Origin: Dechloromonas agitata is5
GTDB taxonomy: Bacteria; Pseudomonadota; Gammaproteobacteria; Burkholderiales; Rhodocyclaceae
DNA length: 64,000 bases
Assembly (NCBI RefSeq): GCF_000519045.1
Contig: NZ_KI912532.1
Span: 3,215,867 to 3,279,866, forward strand
Reading direction: 5' to 3'
The notes beneath the pieces were generated by a model. The model was not told the origin of the DNA, ran no database searches, and worked only from the letters and a program-made list of their open reading frames with translations. Made by a program: the position numbers and the translations under genes. This document shows, piece after piece, positions 1 to 9,265 of the stretch. Every line of letters starts with the position of its first letter. Positions within the stretch are counted from its first letter, which is position 1.

Positions 1-738
1 GTCACGATCAATCTCGAGGCGATCGCTGCCTCCAACCTCCTGGTACCCAACGGCGCACGCAGTCAACTGGCCGACGAGTTCCGGGTCATCAAGCGGCCGC
101 TCATCGCCAATGCAATGGGCCGCCATGGCAACGCCATCGCCAACGGCAACCTGATCATGGTGACCAGCGCACTGCCCGGTGAAGGCAAGAGCTTTACCGC
201 GATCAACCTGGCGATCAGCATCGCGATGGAACTCGACAACACCGTGATGCTGGTCGATGCCGACGTCGCCCGCCCCTCAGTGCTCAACATGCTCGGCCTG
301 CCGCCCAGTCATGGCCTGCTGGATGTGCTGGAAGCCAACTCCCTCGACATTTCGGAGGCCCTGTTGCGGACGAACATCGAGAAATTGTCGATCCTGCCGA
401 GCGGTACGCCGCACCCAAGAGCGACCGAACTGCTGGCCAGCGACACGATGAATCGCCTGCTCGACGACATGTCGCGCCGCTACAGCGACCGCATCATCAT
501 TTTCGATTCCCCGCCGCTGCTGCTGACGACGGAAGCCAGGGTATTGGCCACCCACATGGGCCAGGTCGTCATGGTCGTCAATGCCGAAAACACGGCGCAG
601 GCTGCCGTCAAGCAGGCTGTCACGACCATTGAATCCTGCCCGCAGAAAATGCTGGTGCTCAATCAGGTCCGCTCGGATAAGACCGACGGCTACGGCTATG
701 GATACGGCTACGGATATGGGCACCAACATGAAACTTGA
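1..738 (+). CDS. XrtA-associated tyrosine autokinase (BY-kinase), 5' partial
   Basis: The reading frame is open from base 1, so the true start lies outside the window. The visible 245 residues are the cytoplasmic kinase domain of a bacterial tyrosine kinase (TIGR03018 type). The P-loop SALPGEGKS falls around residues 55-63, Walker A' is MLVDADVARP and Walker B is IIFDSPPLL. The C-terminus is an alternating Gly-Tyr tail with five Tyr before GHQHET, the usual autophosphorylation cluster. In this family, phosphorylation cycles with a Wzc/PCP-type membrane partner control EPS chain length; that partner would lie upstream. The stop at 736-738 overlaps the next gene's ATG at 728. Family assignment is firm. 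Confidence 0.93.
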   Translation, partial: VTINLEAIAASNLLVPNGARSQLADEFRVIKRPLIANAMGRHGNAIANGNLIMVTSALPGEGKSFTAINLAISIAMELDNTVMLVDADVARPSVLNMLGLPPSHGLLDVLEANSLDISEALLRTNIEKLSILPSGTPHPRATELLASDTMNRLLDDMSRRYSDRIIIFDSPPLLLTTEARVLATHMGQVVMVVNAENTAQAAVKQAVTTIESCPQKMLVLNQVRSDKTDGYGYGYGYGYGHQHET

Positions 739-2377
739 CCGCTTGTTCCCCGCAGCACACCTCGCAGCGATGGTCGCCGCCTACTTATGCGCCCAATCCA
801 TTCAGGCGCAGCAGATTTCCGGCTCTGTACTGTCTGAATCGTCCACCGCAACAGGCTCGCAACCGGCGTTTCTCGGTGGAAACAACATGGGCAGTGGTGA
901 TGGGCGTGCCTTCATCATCACGCCACGCATCACCCTCGGCGAAACCTGGAGTGACAACGTTCGCCTGAATGCCGGATCGACAGGCAGCAAGGAAAGTGGC
1001 TTCATCACCGAGCTGGCGCCGGGGGTCCGCGTCGACGCCCGAACGGCACGCCTGAAAGCCTATTTCGACTATTCGTTGCGCGGCCAGTTCTACTCGACGC
1101 CCTCCGGCTACAGCCGGACGCAAAATCAGCTCAACACCTTCGGCACGCTCGAAGCCGTTTCAAACTGGCTTTACGTCGACTTCAGCGGGATCATTGCCCA
1201 GCAGGCCATTTCGGCGTTCGGGACACAATCTCCCGGCAGTGCCAACATCAACAACAATACGACAGAAACCTCGACTTATCGCCTGTCGCCCTACATTCGT
1301 GGCCAGGTGGCCGGAGTCGCCGAGTATCTGCTGCGTTACAACTACTCGACGACACATGCCAATGCGTCAATCGCGTCCGACGTCGACCTCGCCGAATGGG
1401 TCGGTCAGTTGCGCGGCAGCACCCCGTTCCAGAGCTTGCGCTGGGCGCTGGATGCGTCGCAGCAGACCGCCGAGTACAGCTACGGGCGCAAGACCGATTC
1501 CGACCGTTTCACGGCATCCGCTACCTATATCGTGGTTCCGCAGTTCCGGGTGACCTTCAGCGGAGGGCAAGAAGCCAACAACTATGCTTCCGTGGACAAG
1601 GAAAGCCACACCACCCATGGCTATGGGTTCGACTGGAATCCGACCGAGCGGACGCAGATTTCGGCCTTCCGTGATAAGCGCTTCTTCGGAGACGGGCATC
1701 GCTACACCGTCAACCAGCGCTTCCCATTGAGCAGCATCAGCTATTCTGATACCAAGGATGTATCGATATTGCCGAATCAGTTCACCTCCGTCGGTATGGG
1801 AACCGTGTTTGATCTTTTCAAGCAGATCTGCAGACAACAGTTGGCCAGCCAACTCCCGGACCCCATTCAGCTCGACATTGCTGCGAACAACTGTGCCAGC
1901 GTCTTGAGTGCGGCATCAGGGGTCTCAGCCAGCACGCCGGTTACCAGCAGTTTCCTGAGCTCACGCGCCACCATTCAGCGCCGGCAGCAACTGGCACTGG
2001 CTGTCCAAGGCGTACGCAACACGCTGACGATCATGTTCAACCGCAACGAGAGCGACAGCATTCTGGCCAGCGACAGCATTCAGGACGATTTCTACCGGAA
2101 TAGCGTTAACAGTATCAAGCAGCGCGGCGTCAGCATCAGTCTGGCGCATCAGCTGTCGGGGCTGACCACCGCCAACCTGACCGCATCGCGCCAGGAAAGC
2201 ACCGGCACCGGGACTACGGCACTCAAGGCGACGACGACGCTCTACCAGGGAGGCATCAGCACGAAGCTGGGCCCCAAGACCACCGGTTCGCTGAACGTTC
2301 GTCACTCCAAATTCGACAGTTCGACCAATCCCTATACCGAAAATGCCGTGATCGGCATGCTTTCGGTCCTGTTTTAA
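728..2377 (+). CDS. XrtA/PEP-CTERM system outer-membrane beta-barrel protein (TIGR03016 type)
   Basis: 549 residues. I chose the ATG at 728 because it opens directly onto a signal peptide (MKLDRLFPAAHLAAMVAAYL, cleavage likely after QAQA-type residues near 27), whereas the frame open upstream merely overlaps the kinase. The body is rich in alternating Tyr/Thr/Ser beta strands (for example DYSLRGQFYS, TERTQISAFRDKRF) and ends in a hydrophobic strand with terminal phenylalanine (MLSVLF), typical of barrels inserted by BamA. Members of this family sit between the EPS kinase and the ATPase and are presumed to form or assist the outer-membrane EPS export channel. That role is inferred from context, not shown. 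Confidence 0.85.
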   Translation: MKLDRLFPAAHLAAMVAAYLCAQSIQAQQISGSVLSESSTATGSQPAFLGGNNMGSGDGRAFIITPRITLGETWSDNVRLNAGSTGSKESGFITELAPGVRVDARTARLKAYFDYSLRGQFYSTPSGYSRTQNQLNTFGTLEAVSNWLYVDFSGIIAQQAISAFGTQSPGSANINNNTTETSTYRLSPYIRGQVAGVAEYLLRYNYSTTHANASIASDVDLAEWVGQLRGSTPFQSLRWALDASQQTAEYSYGRKTDSDRFTASATYIVVPQFRVTFSGGQEANNYASVDKESHTTHGYGFDWNPTERTQISAFRDKRFFGDGHRYTVNQRFPLSSISYSDTKDVSILPNQFTSVGMGTVFDLFKQICRQQLASQLPDPIQLDIAANNCASVLSAASGVSASTPVTSSFLSSRATIQRRQQLALAVQGVRNTLTIMFNRNESDSILASDSIQDDFYRNSVNSIKQRGVSISLAHQLSGLTTANLTASRQESTGTGTTALKATTTLYQGGISTKLGPKTTGSLNVRHSKFDSSTNPYTENAVIGMLSVLF

Positions 2378-2381
2378 CGAC

Positions 2382-3446
2382 ATGTACGAATCCTTCTTCG
2401 GTCTCAAGAGCAAGCCCTTCCAACTCAACCCCGATCCAGCCTTCTACTACAGCAGCAAGCAGCACCGCCGCGCGCAGGCCTACCTTGAATACGGCATGCA
2501 CCAGAACGAAGGCTTCATCGTCATCACGGGGGAAGTCGGCGCCGGCAAGACGACCATCGTGCGTGGCCTGCTCGAGAGTCTGGACCCGGAAAAGGTCGTC
2601 GCCGCCCAACTGGTCAGCACGCAACTGGATGCCGACGATACCCTGCGCCTGGTCGGTGCGGCCTTCGGTTTGCGTACCAAGGATGTCGCCAAGTCGGACG
2701 TCCTGATGTCGCTGGAAGCCTTCCTGATCAGCATGGCGACCAAGGGGAAGCGCTGCCTGCTGGTCGTCGATGAAGCACAGAACCTGACGGCCCGGGCCGT
2801 CGAGGAACTGCGCATGCTGTCCAATTTCCAGTACGGCAACCAGGCCTTGCTGCAGAGCTTCCTGATCGGCCAGCCGGAATTCCGGCAGATTCTGCAAAGC
2901 CCGCACATGATGCAGTTCCGGCAGCGGGTCATCGCAGCCTGCCACATCGGCCCGCTGGATGTCACCGAAACCCAGGGCTACATCCAGCACCGCCTCAAAC
3001 TGGCCGGGGCAACCGAGCAATCGCCGGCAATTTCGGCCGAGGCCTACGAAGCGATCTTCAAGGCAAGCAGCGGTATTCCCCGCCGCATCAATTCCGTGTG
3101 CGACCGCCTGCTGCTTTTCGGCTTCCTGAGCAACCAGAAATCCTTCGACGCCCACGATGTCGATGAAGTGGCCAGGGAAATCTTCGAGGAAACCGTCGGT
3201 AGCACCGGGCAGACCATGGCCTCGTCGCCCCTGCTTGAGCAGTTCGACCCTGTCGCGGCCGGCCAGCCGAGGCTCGCCCCTCCCTATGCCCAGGCGCCCC
3301 ATGAACTGGTCGCCATGCTCAACGCGGAACATGTCGCGGAACGCCTGACCCGCCTGGAAAGAAGCCTGCAGCAACTGGAACACATCAACAGTGCAACGCT
3401 CGCCCTGCTCCAGAAGGTCTTCGAATCCGGCGAGCAGATCAAATAA
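2382..3446 (+). CDS. XrtA-associated ATPase (ExeA/GspA-like AAA+, TIGR03015 type)
   Basis: 354 residues. The N-terminus MYESFFGLKSKPFQLNPDP is the signature opening of ExeA/GspA-type ATPases. Walker A (GEVGAGKT, residues 50-57) is followed by Walker B (CLLVVDEAQN) and a sensor-like stretch (RRINSVCDRLLL). The last ~60 residues are charged and probably coiled-coil. In secretion systems the relative GspA energises assembly of an outer-membrane export channel; here the equivalent partner would be the barrel protein encoded 4 bp upstream. No transmembrane segment is evident, so it should be cytoplasmic or peripheral. Confidence 0.88.
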   Translation: MYESFFGLKSKPFQLNPDPAFYYSSKQHRRAQAYLEYGMHQNEGFIVITGEVGAGKTTIVRGLLESLDPEKVVAAQLVSTQLDADDTLRLVGAAFGLRTKDVAKSDVLMSLEAFLISMATKGKRCLLVVDEAQNLTARAVEELRMLSNFQYGNQALLQSFLIGQPEFRQILQSPHMMQFRQRVIAACHIGPLDVTETQGYIQHRLKLAGATEQSPAISAEAYEAIFKASSGIPRRINSVCDRLLLFGFLSNQKSFDAHDVDEVAREIFEETVGSTGQTMASSPLLEQFDPVAAGQPRLAPPYAQAPHELVAMLNAEHVAERLTRLERSLQQLEHINSATLALLQKVFESGEQIK

Positions 3447-3466
3447 TCGATAACAAGGAAACACCC

Positions 3467-4621
3467 ATGCCCCAACTCTGGCCCCAGACCCTTGGCCCGG
3501 TCATTTGCGTCGTCGGTGCCCGCCCCAATTTCATGAAAATGGCACCCATCCTGCGTGCCTTTGCTGCCAATACGCCCGCCATTCCGACGCTGCTGGTGCA
3601 CACCGGCCAGCATTACGACCGGGACATGAGCGACAAGTTGTTCGAAGACCTGCGCCTGCCGCGCCCGGACATCAATCTGGAAGTCGGCTCCGGCAGCCAT
3701 GCCGTGCAGACGGCCGAGGTCATGCGTCGTTTCGAGCCGGTACTCGACGAACACAAGCCGTCCTGCATCCTGGTCGTCGGTGACGTCAATTCGACCCTGG
3801 CCTGCACCTTGGTCGGCGTCAAGAAGGGCATTCCGGTCGTGCACGTTGAGGCCGGCCTGCGCAGTTACGACCGGGCTATGCCAGAAGAGATCAATCGCGT
3901 GCTGACCGACCAGGTTGCCGACCTGCTCTACACCACCGAGCGCAGCGCCGCCGACAATCTGGCGCGGGAAGGCATTGCCGGTGACCGTATCCGCTTCGTC
4001 GGCAACGTGATGATCGACTCGCTACTGAGCAATCGGGCCGTTGCTCGCCAACCGGCCGATACGCTCAAGGCGGCCGGCATCGATCCCGTCATTCTGGACA
4101 CCGACCATGGCTATGGCGTGGTGACCATGCATCGCCCTTCCAACGTCGACCATCCGGAAGTCCTGCAATCGCTGCTCGGGGTGCTGCGGGAAATTTCACT
4201 TTCACTGCCCCTCGTCTTCGCCCTGCACCCGCGTACCAAGGGCAACATCGAGCGCTTCGGCCTGGAAAGCCTGATCGACCGCGAGCGGATGATCATCCTG
4301 CCGCCGCAGGGTTACCTTGAGATGCTCGGCCTGATGGCCGGCGCCCGGATCGTCCTGACCGACTCCGGCGGCCTGCAGGAAGAGACGACTGCCCTCGGCA
4401 TTCCCTGCCTGACCCTGCGCGAGAACACCGAGCGCCCGATCACGGTCGAGCAGGGTACCAACACGATGGTCGGCCGCGATGTCGAAGCAATCCGCCATCA
4501 TGCCGCAGAAACCCTGGCCGGGCGCAGCAAGAGCGGACGCACGCCTGAACTGTGGGACGGCCATGCCGCCGAACGCATCGCCGCCGATCTGGCTGCCTGG
4601 CTCATGGCCCGCCAAAGCTGA
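3467..4621 (+). CDS. wecB: UDP-N-acetylglucosamine 2-epimerase (non-hydrolysing)
   Basis: 384 residues, normal length for the family. It interconverts UDP-GlcNAc and UDP-ManNAc in the cytoplasm, supplying a sugar donor for EPS assembly. The hallmark N-terminus VVGARPNFMKMAP, the central HPRTKGN motif and the C-terminal DSGGLQEE nucleotide-binding motif are all present. An AAGGAAA Shine-Dalgarno sequence lies just before the ATG. The UDP-sugar dehydrogenase at 44.1 kb could use its product to make an N-acetyl-hexosaminuronate, which links the two ends of the locus. Confidence 0.95.
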   Translation: MPQLWPQTLGPVICVVGARPNFMKMAPILRAFAANTPAIPTLLVHTGQHYDRDMSDKLFEDLRLPRPDINLEVGSGSHAVQTAEVMRRFEPVLDEHKPSCILVVGDVNSTLACTLVGVKKGIPVVHVEAGLRSYDRAMPEEINRVLTDQVADLLYTTERSAADNLAREGIAGDRIRFVGNVMIDSLLSNRAVARQPADTLKAAGIDPVILDTDHGYGVVTMHRPSNVDHPEVLQSLLGVLREISLSLPLVFALHPRTKGNIERFGLESLIDRERMIILPPQGYLEMLGLMAGARIVLTDSGGLQEETTALGIPCLTLRENTERPITVEQGTNTMVGRDVEAIRHHAAETLAGRSKSGRTPELWDGHAAERIAADLAAWLMARQS

Positions 4622-4637
4622 TCCGGAGCGGCAAGCC

Positions 4638-5477
4638 ATGACCGTCAAGGCCACGCGCAACGCGCTCACCATCGACGTCGAGGATTACTTCCAGGTATCC
4701 GCCTTCGCCCCGCACATTCCGCGCTCGGAGTGGCCGATCCGCGAGTGCCGCGTCGAGCGGAACGTGGCGAGCATTCTCGCCATGCTGGACGATCACGACA
4801 CCAAGGCCACCTTCTTCACCCTCGGCTGGATCGCCGAGCGCTACCCGGGCGTGGTCCGCGAAATTGTCGCCAATGGCCACGAACTGGCCAGCCACGGCTA
4901 TGGCCACGAACGGGCCAGCGACCAGACGCCGGACAGCTTCTACGCCGACATCAATGTCGCCAAGCTGCTGCTCGAAGATCTCTCCGGCTGCGAGGTGAAA
5001 GGCTACCGCGCCCCAAGTTTCTCGATCGGCGAGCGGAACCTGTGGGCCTTCGAGTGCCTGGAGCGGGCCGGCTATCACTATAGTTCCAGCATCTACCCCA
5101 TCCAGCATGACCACTACGGCATGCCGAGCGCGCCGCGCCATGCCCATCCCATCGGCAACCTGCTCGAAATACCCGCCACCACGCTGCGCTTCTTCAACCG
5201 CAACTGGCCGGCCAGCGGTGGCGGCTATTTCCGCCTGATGCCCTATGGCCTGTCGCGCTGGATGATCGAGCGCATCAACCGCGTCGACAACATGCCGGCT
5301 GTCTTCTACTTCCACCCCTGGGAAGTCGATATCGAGCAACCGCGCATCCCGGGCATCAGTGCCAAGACCCGCTTCCGGCATTACCTGAATATCCATCGCA
5401 TGGAGAGTCGCCTGCGCCGGCTGCTGGCCGATTTTTCCTGGACGCGCATGGATCGCCTGTTTCTCGATCGGACCTGA
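4638..5477 (+). CDS. XrtA system polysaccharide deacetylase (TIGR03006 type)
   Basis: 279 residues. The frame stays open upstream into wecB, but the ATG at 4638 gives the characteristic start MTVKATRNALTIDVEDYFQV. This is a NodB-fold carbohydrate esterase 4: IDVEDY carries the metal-binding aspartates, SHGYGHERAS supplies the metal histidines, and YRAPSFS and FYFHPWEVD are later motifs. It should de-N-acetylate HexNAc residues of the EPS or its lipid-linked precursor. There is no signal peptide, so cytoplasmic action is possible. The stop codon at 5475-5477 directly abuts the next gene's start. Confidence 0.92.
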   Translation: MTVKATRNALTIDVEDYFQVSAFAPHIPRSEWPIRECRVERNVASILAMLDDHDTKATFFTLGWIAERYPGVVREIVANGHELASHGYGHERASDQTPDSFYADINVAKLLLEDLSGCEVKGYRAPSFSIGERNLWAFECLERAGYHYSSSIYPIQHDHYGMPSAPRHAHPIGNLLEIPATTLRFFNRNWPASGGGYFRLMPYGLSRWMIERINRVDNMPAVFYFHPWEVDIEQPRIPGISAKTRFRHYLNIHRMESRLRRLLADFSWTRMDRLFLDRT

Positions 5478-6518
5478 TTGACCGTGAAGATCAGCCGGCT
5501 TTCCCCCTCCGATGTTGCAGGCACCCAGCGCTGGAATGCCTTTGTTCAAGCCTGCCCGGACGCCACCTTCTTTCACCGGGCGGAATGGCAAACGATCATC
5601 CAGAACGTTTTCCGCCACCCCACCCACTTCCTGCTGGCGGAAAACCGTGGCGAGATCGAGGGCGTCCTGCCGCTCGCCCACGTCAAGAGCCTGCTTTTCG
5701 GCAACGCGCTCGTTGCGCTTCCCTTCGCCGTTTATGGTGGCGTCGCGGCGACTACGCCGGATGCCGTCGCCGCACTGGAAGCAGCGGCACAGGATCTGGC
5801 CCAGCAACTCGGCGTCGACCATCTCGAATTCCGCAACCTGTCGCCGCGCCACGCCGATTGGCCGACGCAGGATTTGTACGTCACCTTCCGCAAGGCAATC
5901 CTGCCCGATGTCGAGGCCAACATGCTGGCCATCCCCCGCAAGCAGCGGGCGATGGTCCGCAAGGGGATCAACAACGGCCTGCTCAGCCAGAACGATCCGA
6001 CCAGCGATCGTTTCTTCGCGTTGTTTGCCGACAACGTCCATCGCCACGGTACCCCAGCCCTGTCGAAGCGCTATTTCGACACCCTGCTGCGCGTCTTCGG
6101 CAATGACTGCCGGATCCTGACGGTCACCAGCCCGGATGGCACCCCGCTGAGCAGCGTCCTGTCCTTTTATTTCCGCGACGAGGTGCTGCCCTACTATGCC
6201 GGTGATGACGAAGCGGCCCGCCAGTTCGCCGCCAACGATTTCAAGTACTGGGAACTGATGCGGCAAAGCTGCGAGCAGGGGTTGAAGCTTTTCGACTACG
6301 GCCGCAGCAAGGTCGGCACCGGCCCCTACGCCTTCAAAAAGAACTGGGGTTTCGAAGCGCAGCCCCTGCACTACGAATACTGCCTGTACAAGCGGGACAG
6401 CATTCCGCAAAACAACCCGTCCAACGCCAAGTACAAGCTATTCATCGAGGCTTGGCGCCGCATGCCGATCCAGCTGGCGAACCTGATCGGCCCGCACATC
6501 GTCCGGAACCTGGGCTAA
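5478..6518 (+). CDS. FemAB-like XrtA/PEP-CTERM-associated protein (TIGR03019 type)
   Basis: 346 residues with a GNAT-type FemAB/BioF2 acyltransferase fold. The signature stretch IPRKQRAMVRKGINNGL around residues 155-171 is followed by the C-terminal KSKVGTGPYAFKKNWGFE-like segment. FemAB proteins transfer aminoacyl groups from aminoacyl-tRNA; the substrate of the EPS-associated branch is unknown. The start codon is uncertain: a TTG at 5478 abuts the preceding TGA, and an in-frame GTG lies at 5484. Neither has a clear Shine-Dalgarno sequence, so translational coupling is likely. Confidence 0.9.
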   Translation: MTVKISRLSPSDVAGTQRWNAFVQACPDATFFHRAEWQTIIQNVFRHPTHFLLAENRGEIEGVLPLAHVKSLLFGNALVALPFAVYGGVAATTPDAVAALEAAAQDLAQQLGVDHLEFRNLSPRHADWPTQDLYVTFRKAILPDVEANMLAIPRKQRAMVRKGINNGLLSQNDPTSDRFFALFADNVHRHGTPALSKRYFDTLLRVFGNDCRILTVTSPDGTPLSSVLSFYFRDEVLPYYAGDDEAARQFAANDFKYWELMRQSCEQGLKLFDYGRSKVGTGPYAFKKNWGFEAQPLHYEYCLYKRDSIPQNNPSNAKYKLFIEAWRRMPIQLANLIGPHIVRNLG

Positions 6519-6521
6519 GGC

Positions 6522-7736
6522 ATGGCCAACATCCTCTACCTCGTCCATCGCCTACCCTACCCGCCCAACAAGGGCGACAAGGTGCGCTCCTTTCATTTGC
6601 TGAAGCATCTGGCGGCCAGGCATCGCGTATTTCTCGGCACCTTCGTCGACGACCCGGACGACCTGCAGCACATCGAAACCGTCCGCGCCTATTGCACCGA
6701 CCTGCACGTTGCCCGCCTGAATCCGCGCTTCGCCAAGCTGCGCAGCCTGAACGCCCTGCTGGCCGGCGACCCCCTCACCCTGCGCTATTACCGCGACGCC
6801 GGCCTGCGCGACTGGGTGGATCAAATCTGCCGCTCAACAGCGATCGACGCTGCCGTCGTCTTCTGCTCGGCCATGGCGCAGTACGTCGAACACCTACCCC
6901 GCCTGCCGCGGGTGATCGATTTTGTCGACGTCGATTCGGCGAAATGGACGCAATACGCCCCCGACCATCGTTGGCCGATGTCCTGGCTGTACCGGCGCGA
7001 GGGAGCCACCCTGCTCGACTACGAACGCCAGGTCGCCGCCACGGCCGATCGTTCCTTCTTCGTCACCGAGGCTGAAGCCTCCCTGTTCAGCCGGCAGGCG
7101 CCGGAATGTGCCATCCGCGTGGATGCCATCTGCAACGGGGTGGATGCCGACTATTTCTCGCCCTCCCCCGAGCAGGCGAACCCGTATGCCGAGGGTGAGA
7201 TTCCGGTTGTGTTCACCGGTGCGATGGATTACCACCCGAACATCGACGCCGTGCGCTGGTTTGCCACGAACGTGCTACCCCGTTTGAAGGAGGGCCGACC
7301 CAAACTCCGTTTCACCATCGTCGGCCGCAGCCCGACGGCAGAAGTTCTGGCGCTGGCCGGCGAATCGATCACGGTGACCGGAACCGTGCCGGACGTACGC
7401 CCCTACCTGCAACACGCCGCCGTCGTCGTTGCTCCCCTGCGCATCGCGCGCGGCATCCAGAACAAGATTCTGGAAGCCATGGCGATGGGGAAAGCGGTCG
7501 TCGCGTCCAGCGAATGCGCCGGTGCGGTCGATGCGGTGACCGACGAGGAACTGCTGCAGGCTTCGACGCCGGACGACTACGTCGCCGCCATCGATAGGCT
7601 ACTGCGCAATCTGGAACAGGCAGCAAGCATCGGCCAGCGTGCACGGAAGCGCGTCCTCGCCCGCTACAGCTGGGAGGCACACCTCTCCGGCATCGACCGC
7701 TACCTGCCCGACAGCGCCGGCAAGGAAGCACGATGA
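6522..7736 (+). CDS. XrtA/PEP-CTERM system glycosyltransferase (TIGR03087 type, GT4)
   Basis: 404 residues with a GT-B fold. The N-terminal half opens with ILYLVHRLPYPPNKGDKVRS, the signature of this XrtA-linked family. The C-terminal nucleotide-sugar domain includes VFTGAMDYHPNIDAV and the donor-binding stretch around GIQNKILEAMAMGKAVVAS, whose E is the GT4 catalytic-site glutamate. It adds a sugar to the lipid-linked EPS repeat unit on the cytoplasmic face; donor and acceptor cannot be read from sequence. Its last codon overlaps the exosortase start (7733). Confidence 0.92.
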   Translation: MANILYLVHRLPYPPNKGDKVRSFHLLKHLAARHRVFLGTFVDDPDDLQHIETVRAYCTDLHVARLNPRFAKLRSLNALLAGDPLTLRYYRDAGLRDWVDQICRSTAIDAAVVFCSAMAQYVEHLPRLPRVIDFVDVDSAKWTQYAPDHRWPMSWLYRREGATLLDYERQVAATADRSFFVTEAEASLFSRQAPECAIRVDAICNGVDADYFSPSPEQANPYAEGEIPVVFTGAMDYHPNIDAVRWFATNVLPRLKEGRPKLRFTIVGRSPTAEVLALAGESITVTGTVPDVRPYLQHAAVVVAPLRIARGIQNKILEAMAMGKAVVASSECAGAVDAVTDEELLQASTPDDYVAAIDRLLRNLEQAASIGQRARKRVLARYSWEAHLSGIDRYLPDSAGKEAR

Positions 7737-9265
7737 ACCAGACCACCCCATCCCGGCAAAATGCCTGGCCAACCACCTTGGTCCTCATCGGACTCGTGCT
7801 GGCCATGATCGGTTACAGCTACCGGGAAACCCTGGCGGCGATGGCTGAAATCTGGTGGCGCTCCGACACCTACGCCCATGGCTTCCTGGTTCCAGTCATC
7901 TCGGGCTGGCTGGCCTGGCGTTCTCGCCACCGGCTCGTCAACCAGGCACCCGGCATCTGGCTGTTGCTGGTCGTCCCGCTGGCGTGCATGGTCTTCGCGT
8001 GGCTGCTCGGCGACCTCACCGCCGTCAATGCACTGACCCAGTTTTCCGTCGTCGCCATCATCGTGCTCGCCTGCGCCGCCCTGCTCGGCAAGTCCGTCAG
8101 TCGGCAACTCGCCTTTCCCTTGCTTTTTCTGTTCTTTGCCGTGCCGATTGGCGATTTCCTGATGCCGAAGCTGATGGAATGGACAGCCGATTTCACCGTC
8201 ATCGCCCTCCGCCTAAGTGGCATCCCGGTCTATCGCGAAGGCCAGAATTTCGTGGTACCGAGCGGCAACTGGTCGGTGGTCGAAGCCTGCAGCGGCATTC
8301 GCTACCTGATCGCCTCGCTGACGGTCGGCACGCTGTACGCCTACCTCACCTACACCTCGCTCAAACGGCGCCTGATCTTCGTCGGCATTTCCCTTTTGGT
8401 TCCCGTCGTCGCCAACTGGCTGCGTGCCTACCTAATCGTCATGATCGGCCACCTGTCGGGCAACAAGCTGGCCGTCGGTGTGGATCACCTGATCTACGGC
8501 TGGGTGTTTTTCGGTGTCGTCATCGCCATCATGTTCGCGATCGGGATGCGCTGGGCGGAAACCGAGAAACCCCAGAGATCACCGGCCTCATCCCCCCCCG
8601 TCGCCACGCCGGCTGCGCACGCTGGTCGGCTCTGGCTATCGACCTTGCTGATCGCCGGCATCGCCAGCGCCGGTCCGCTCGCCCGAGGACTGCTGCAAGA
8701 CGCCAATGACAAGACCACGCCGCAGCTCGCCTTGCCGCCGGCCATCGCCCCCTGGCAGGCGGCACCGCGCTTCATCGACCTGCAGCCGCAATTCAGCAAT
8801 CCGTCCGCCACCCTCCACGAAGCCTTCCAGGCCGGGGACCAGCAGGTCGGGCTGTACATCGCCTATTACCGGAACCAGGACTACGACCGCAAGCTCGTCA
8901 CCTCGACCAATACCCTGATCGCACCGGCGAATCCCGAATGGCAACTGACGGGAGCCGGCACCACAGCCGGCAGCGGCCAGGCGCTTCCCGCCGGCATCCG
9001 GATATACGAATTCAGCCGCAAGTTCGGCGTTTCCGATTCACGCTACCAAGCCTGGCAGTGGTACTGGATCAACGGCTGGCTGACGAGTAGCGATATCCTG
9101 GCCAAGGCCCTGACCGCCTGGTCGATGTTGAGCGGCCACGGCGACGATTCCGCCGTTGTCATCCTCTATGCCCCGAAGGCTGAGGCTGAACGCAGCCTGA
9201 GCGCCTTCAGCCGCGACATGGCGGACGCCATCCAGCGCACGCTGGCCGAGGCCCACGCCCGATGA
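7733..9265 (+). CDS. xrtA: Exosortase A fused to EpsI domain
   Basis: 510 residues. The N-terminal ~290 residues are an eight-helix membrane protein with the exosortase catalytic residues: Cys186 in VEACSGIRYL, Arg231 in VANWLRAYL and His240 in MIGHLSGN. The C-terminal ~200 residues after another membrane helix are a periplasmic EpsI-type domain (YYRNQDYDRKLVTSTN). Exosortases are transpeptidase-like membrane enzymes thought to cleave the C-terminal PEP-CTERM signal of exported proteins and hand them to the envelope or EPS. No PEP-CTERM substrate is encoded in this window. The gene overlaps both neighbours by 4 bp. Confidence 0.97.
   Translation: MNQTTPSRQNAWPTTLVLIGLVLAMIGYSYRETLAAMAEIWWRSDTYAHGFLVPVISGWLAWRSRHRLVNQAPGIWLLLVVPLACMVFAWLLGDLTAVNALTQFSVVAIIVLACAALLGKSVSRQLAFPLLFLFFAVPIGDFLMPKLMEWTADFTVIALRLSGIPVYREGQNFVVPSGNWSVVEACSGIRYLIASLTVGTLYAYLTYTSLKRRLIFVGISLLVPVVANWLRAYLIVMIGHLSGNKLAVGVDHLIYGWVFFGVVIAIMFAIGMRWAETEKPQRSPASSPPVATPAAHAGRLWLSTLLIAGIASAGPLARGLLQDANDKTTPQLALPPAIAPWQAAPRFIDLQPQFSNPSATLHEAFQAGDQQVGLYIAYYRNQDYDRKLVTSTNTLIAPANPEWQLTGAGTTAGSGQALPAGIRIYEFSRKFGVSDSRYQAWQWYWINGWLTSSDILAKALTAWSMLSGHGDDSAVVILYAPKAEAERSLSAFSRDMADAIQRTLAEAHAR

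Noticed and set aside
4602-6410. 602-codon open frame on the - strand
   Set aside because: It lies wholly opposite the well-supported deacetylase and FemAB genes; long antisense frames are expected in high-GC DNA and its translation resembles no protein.
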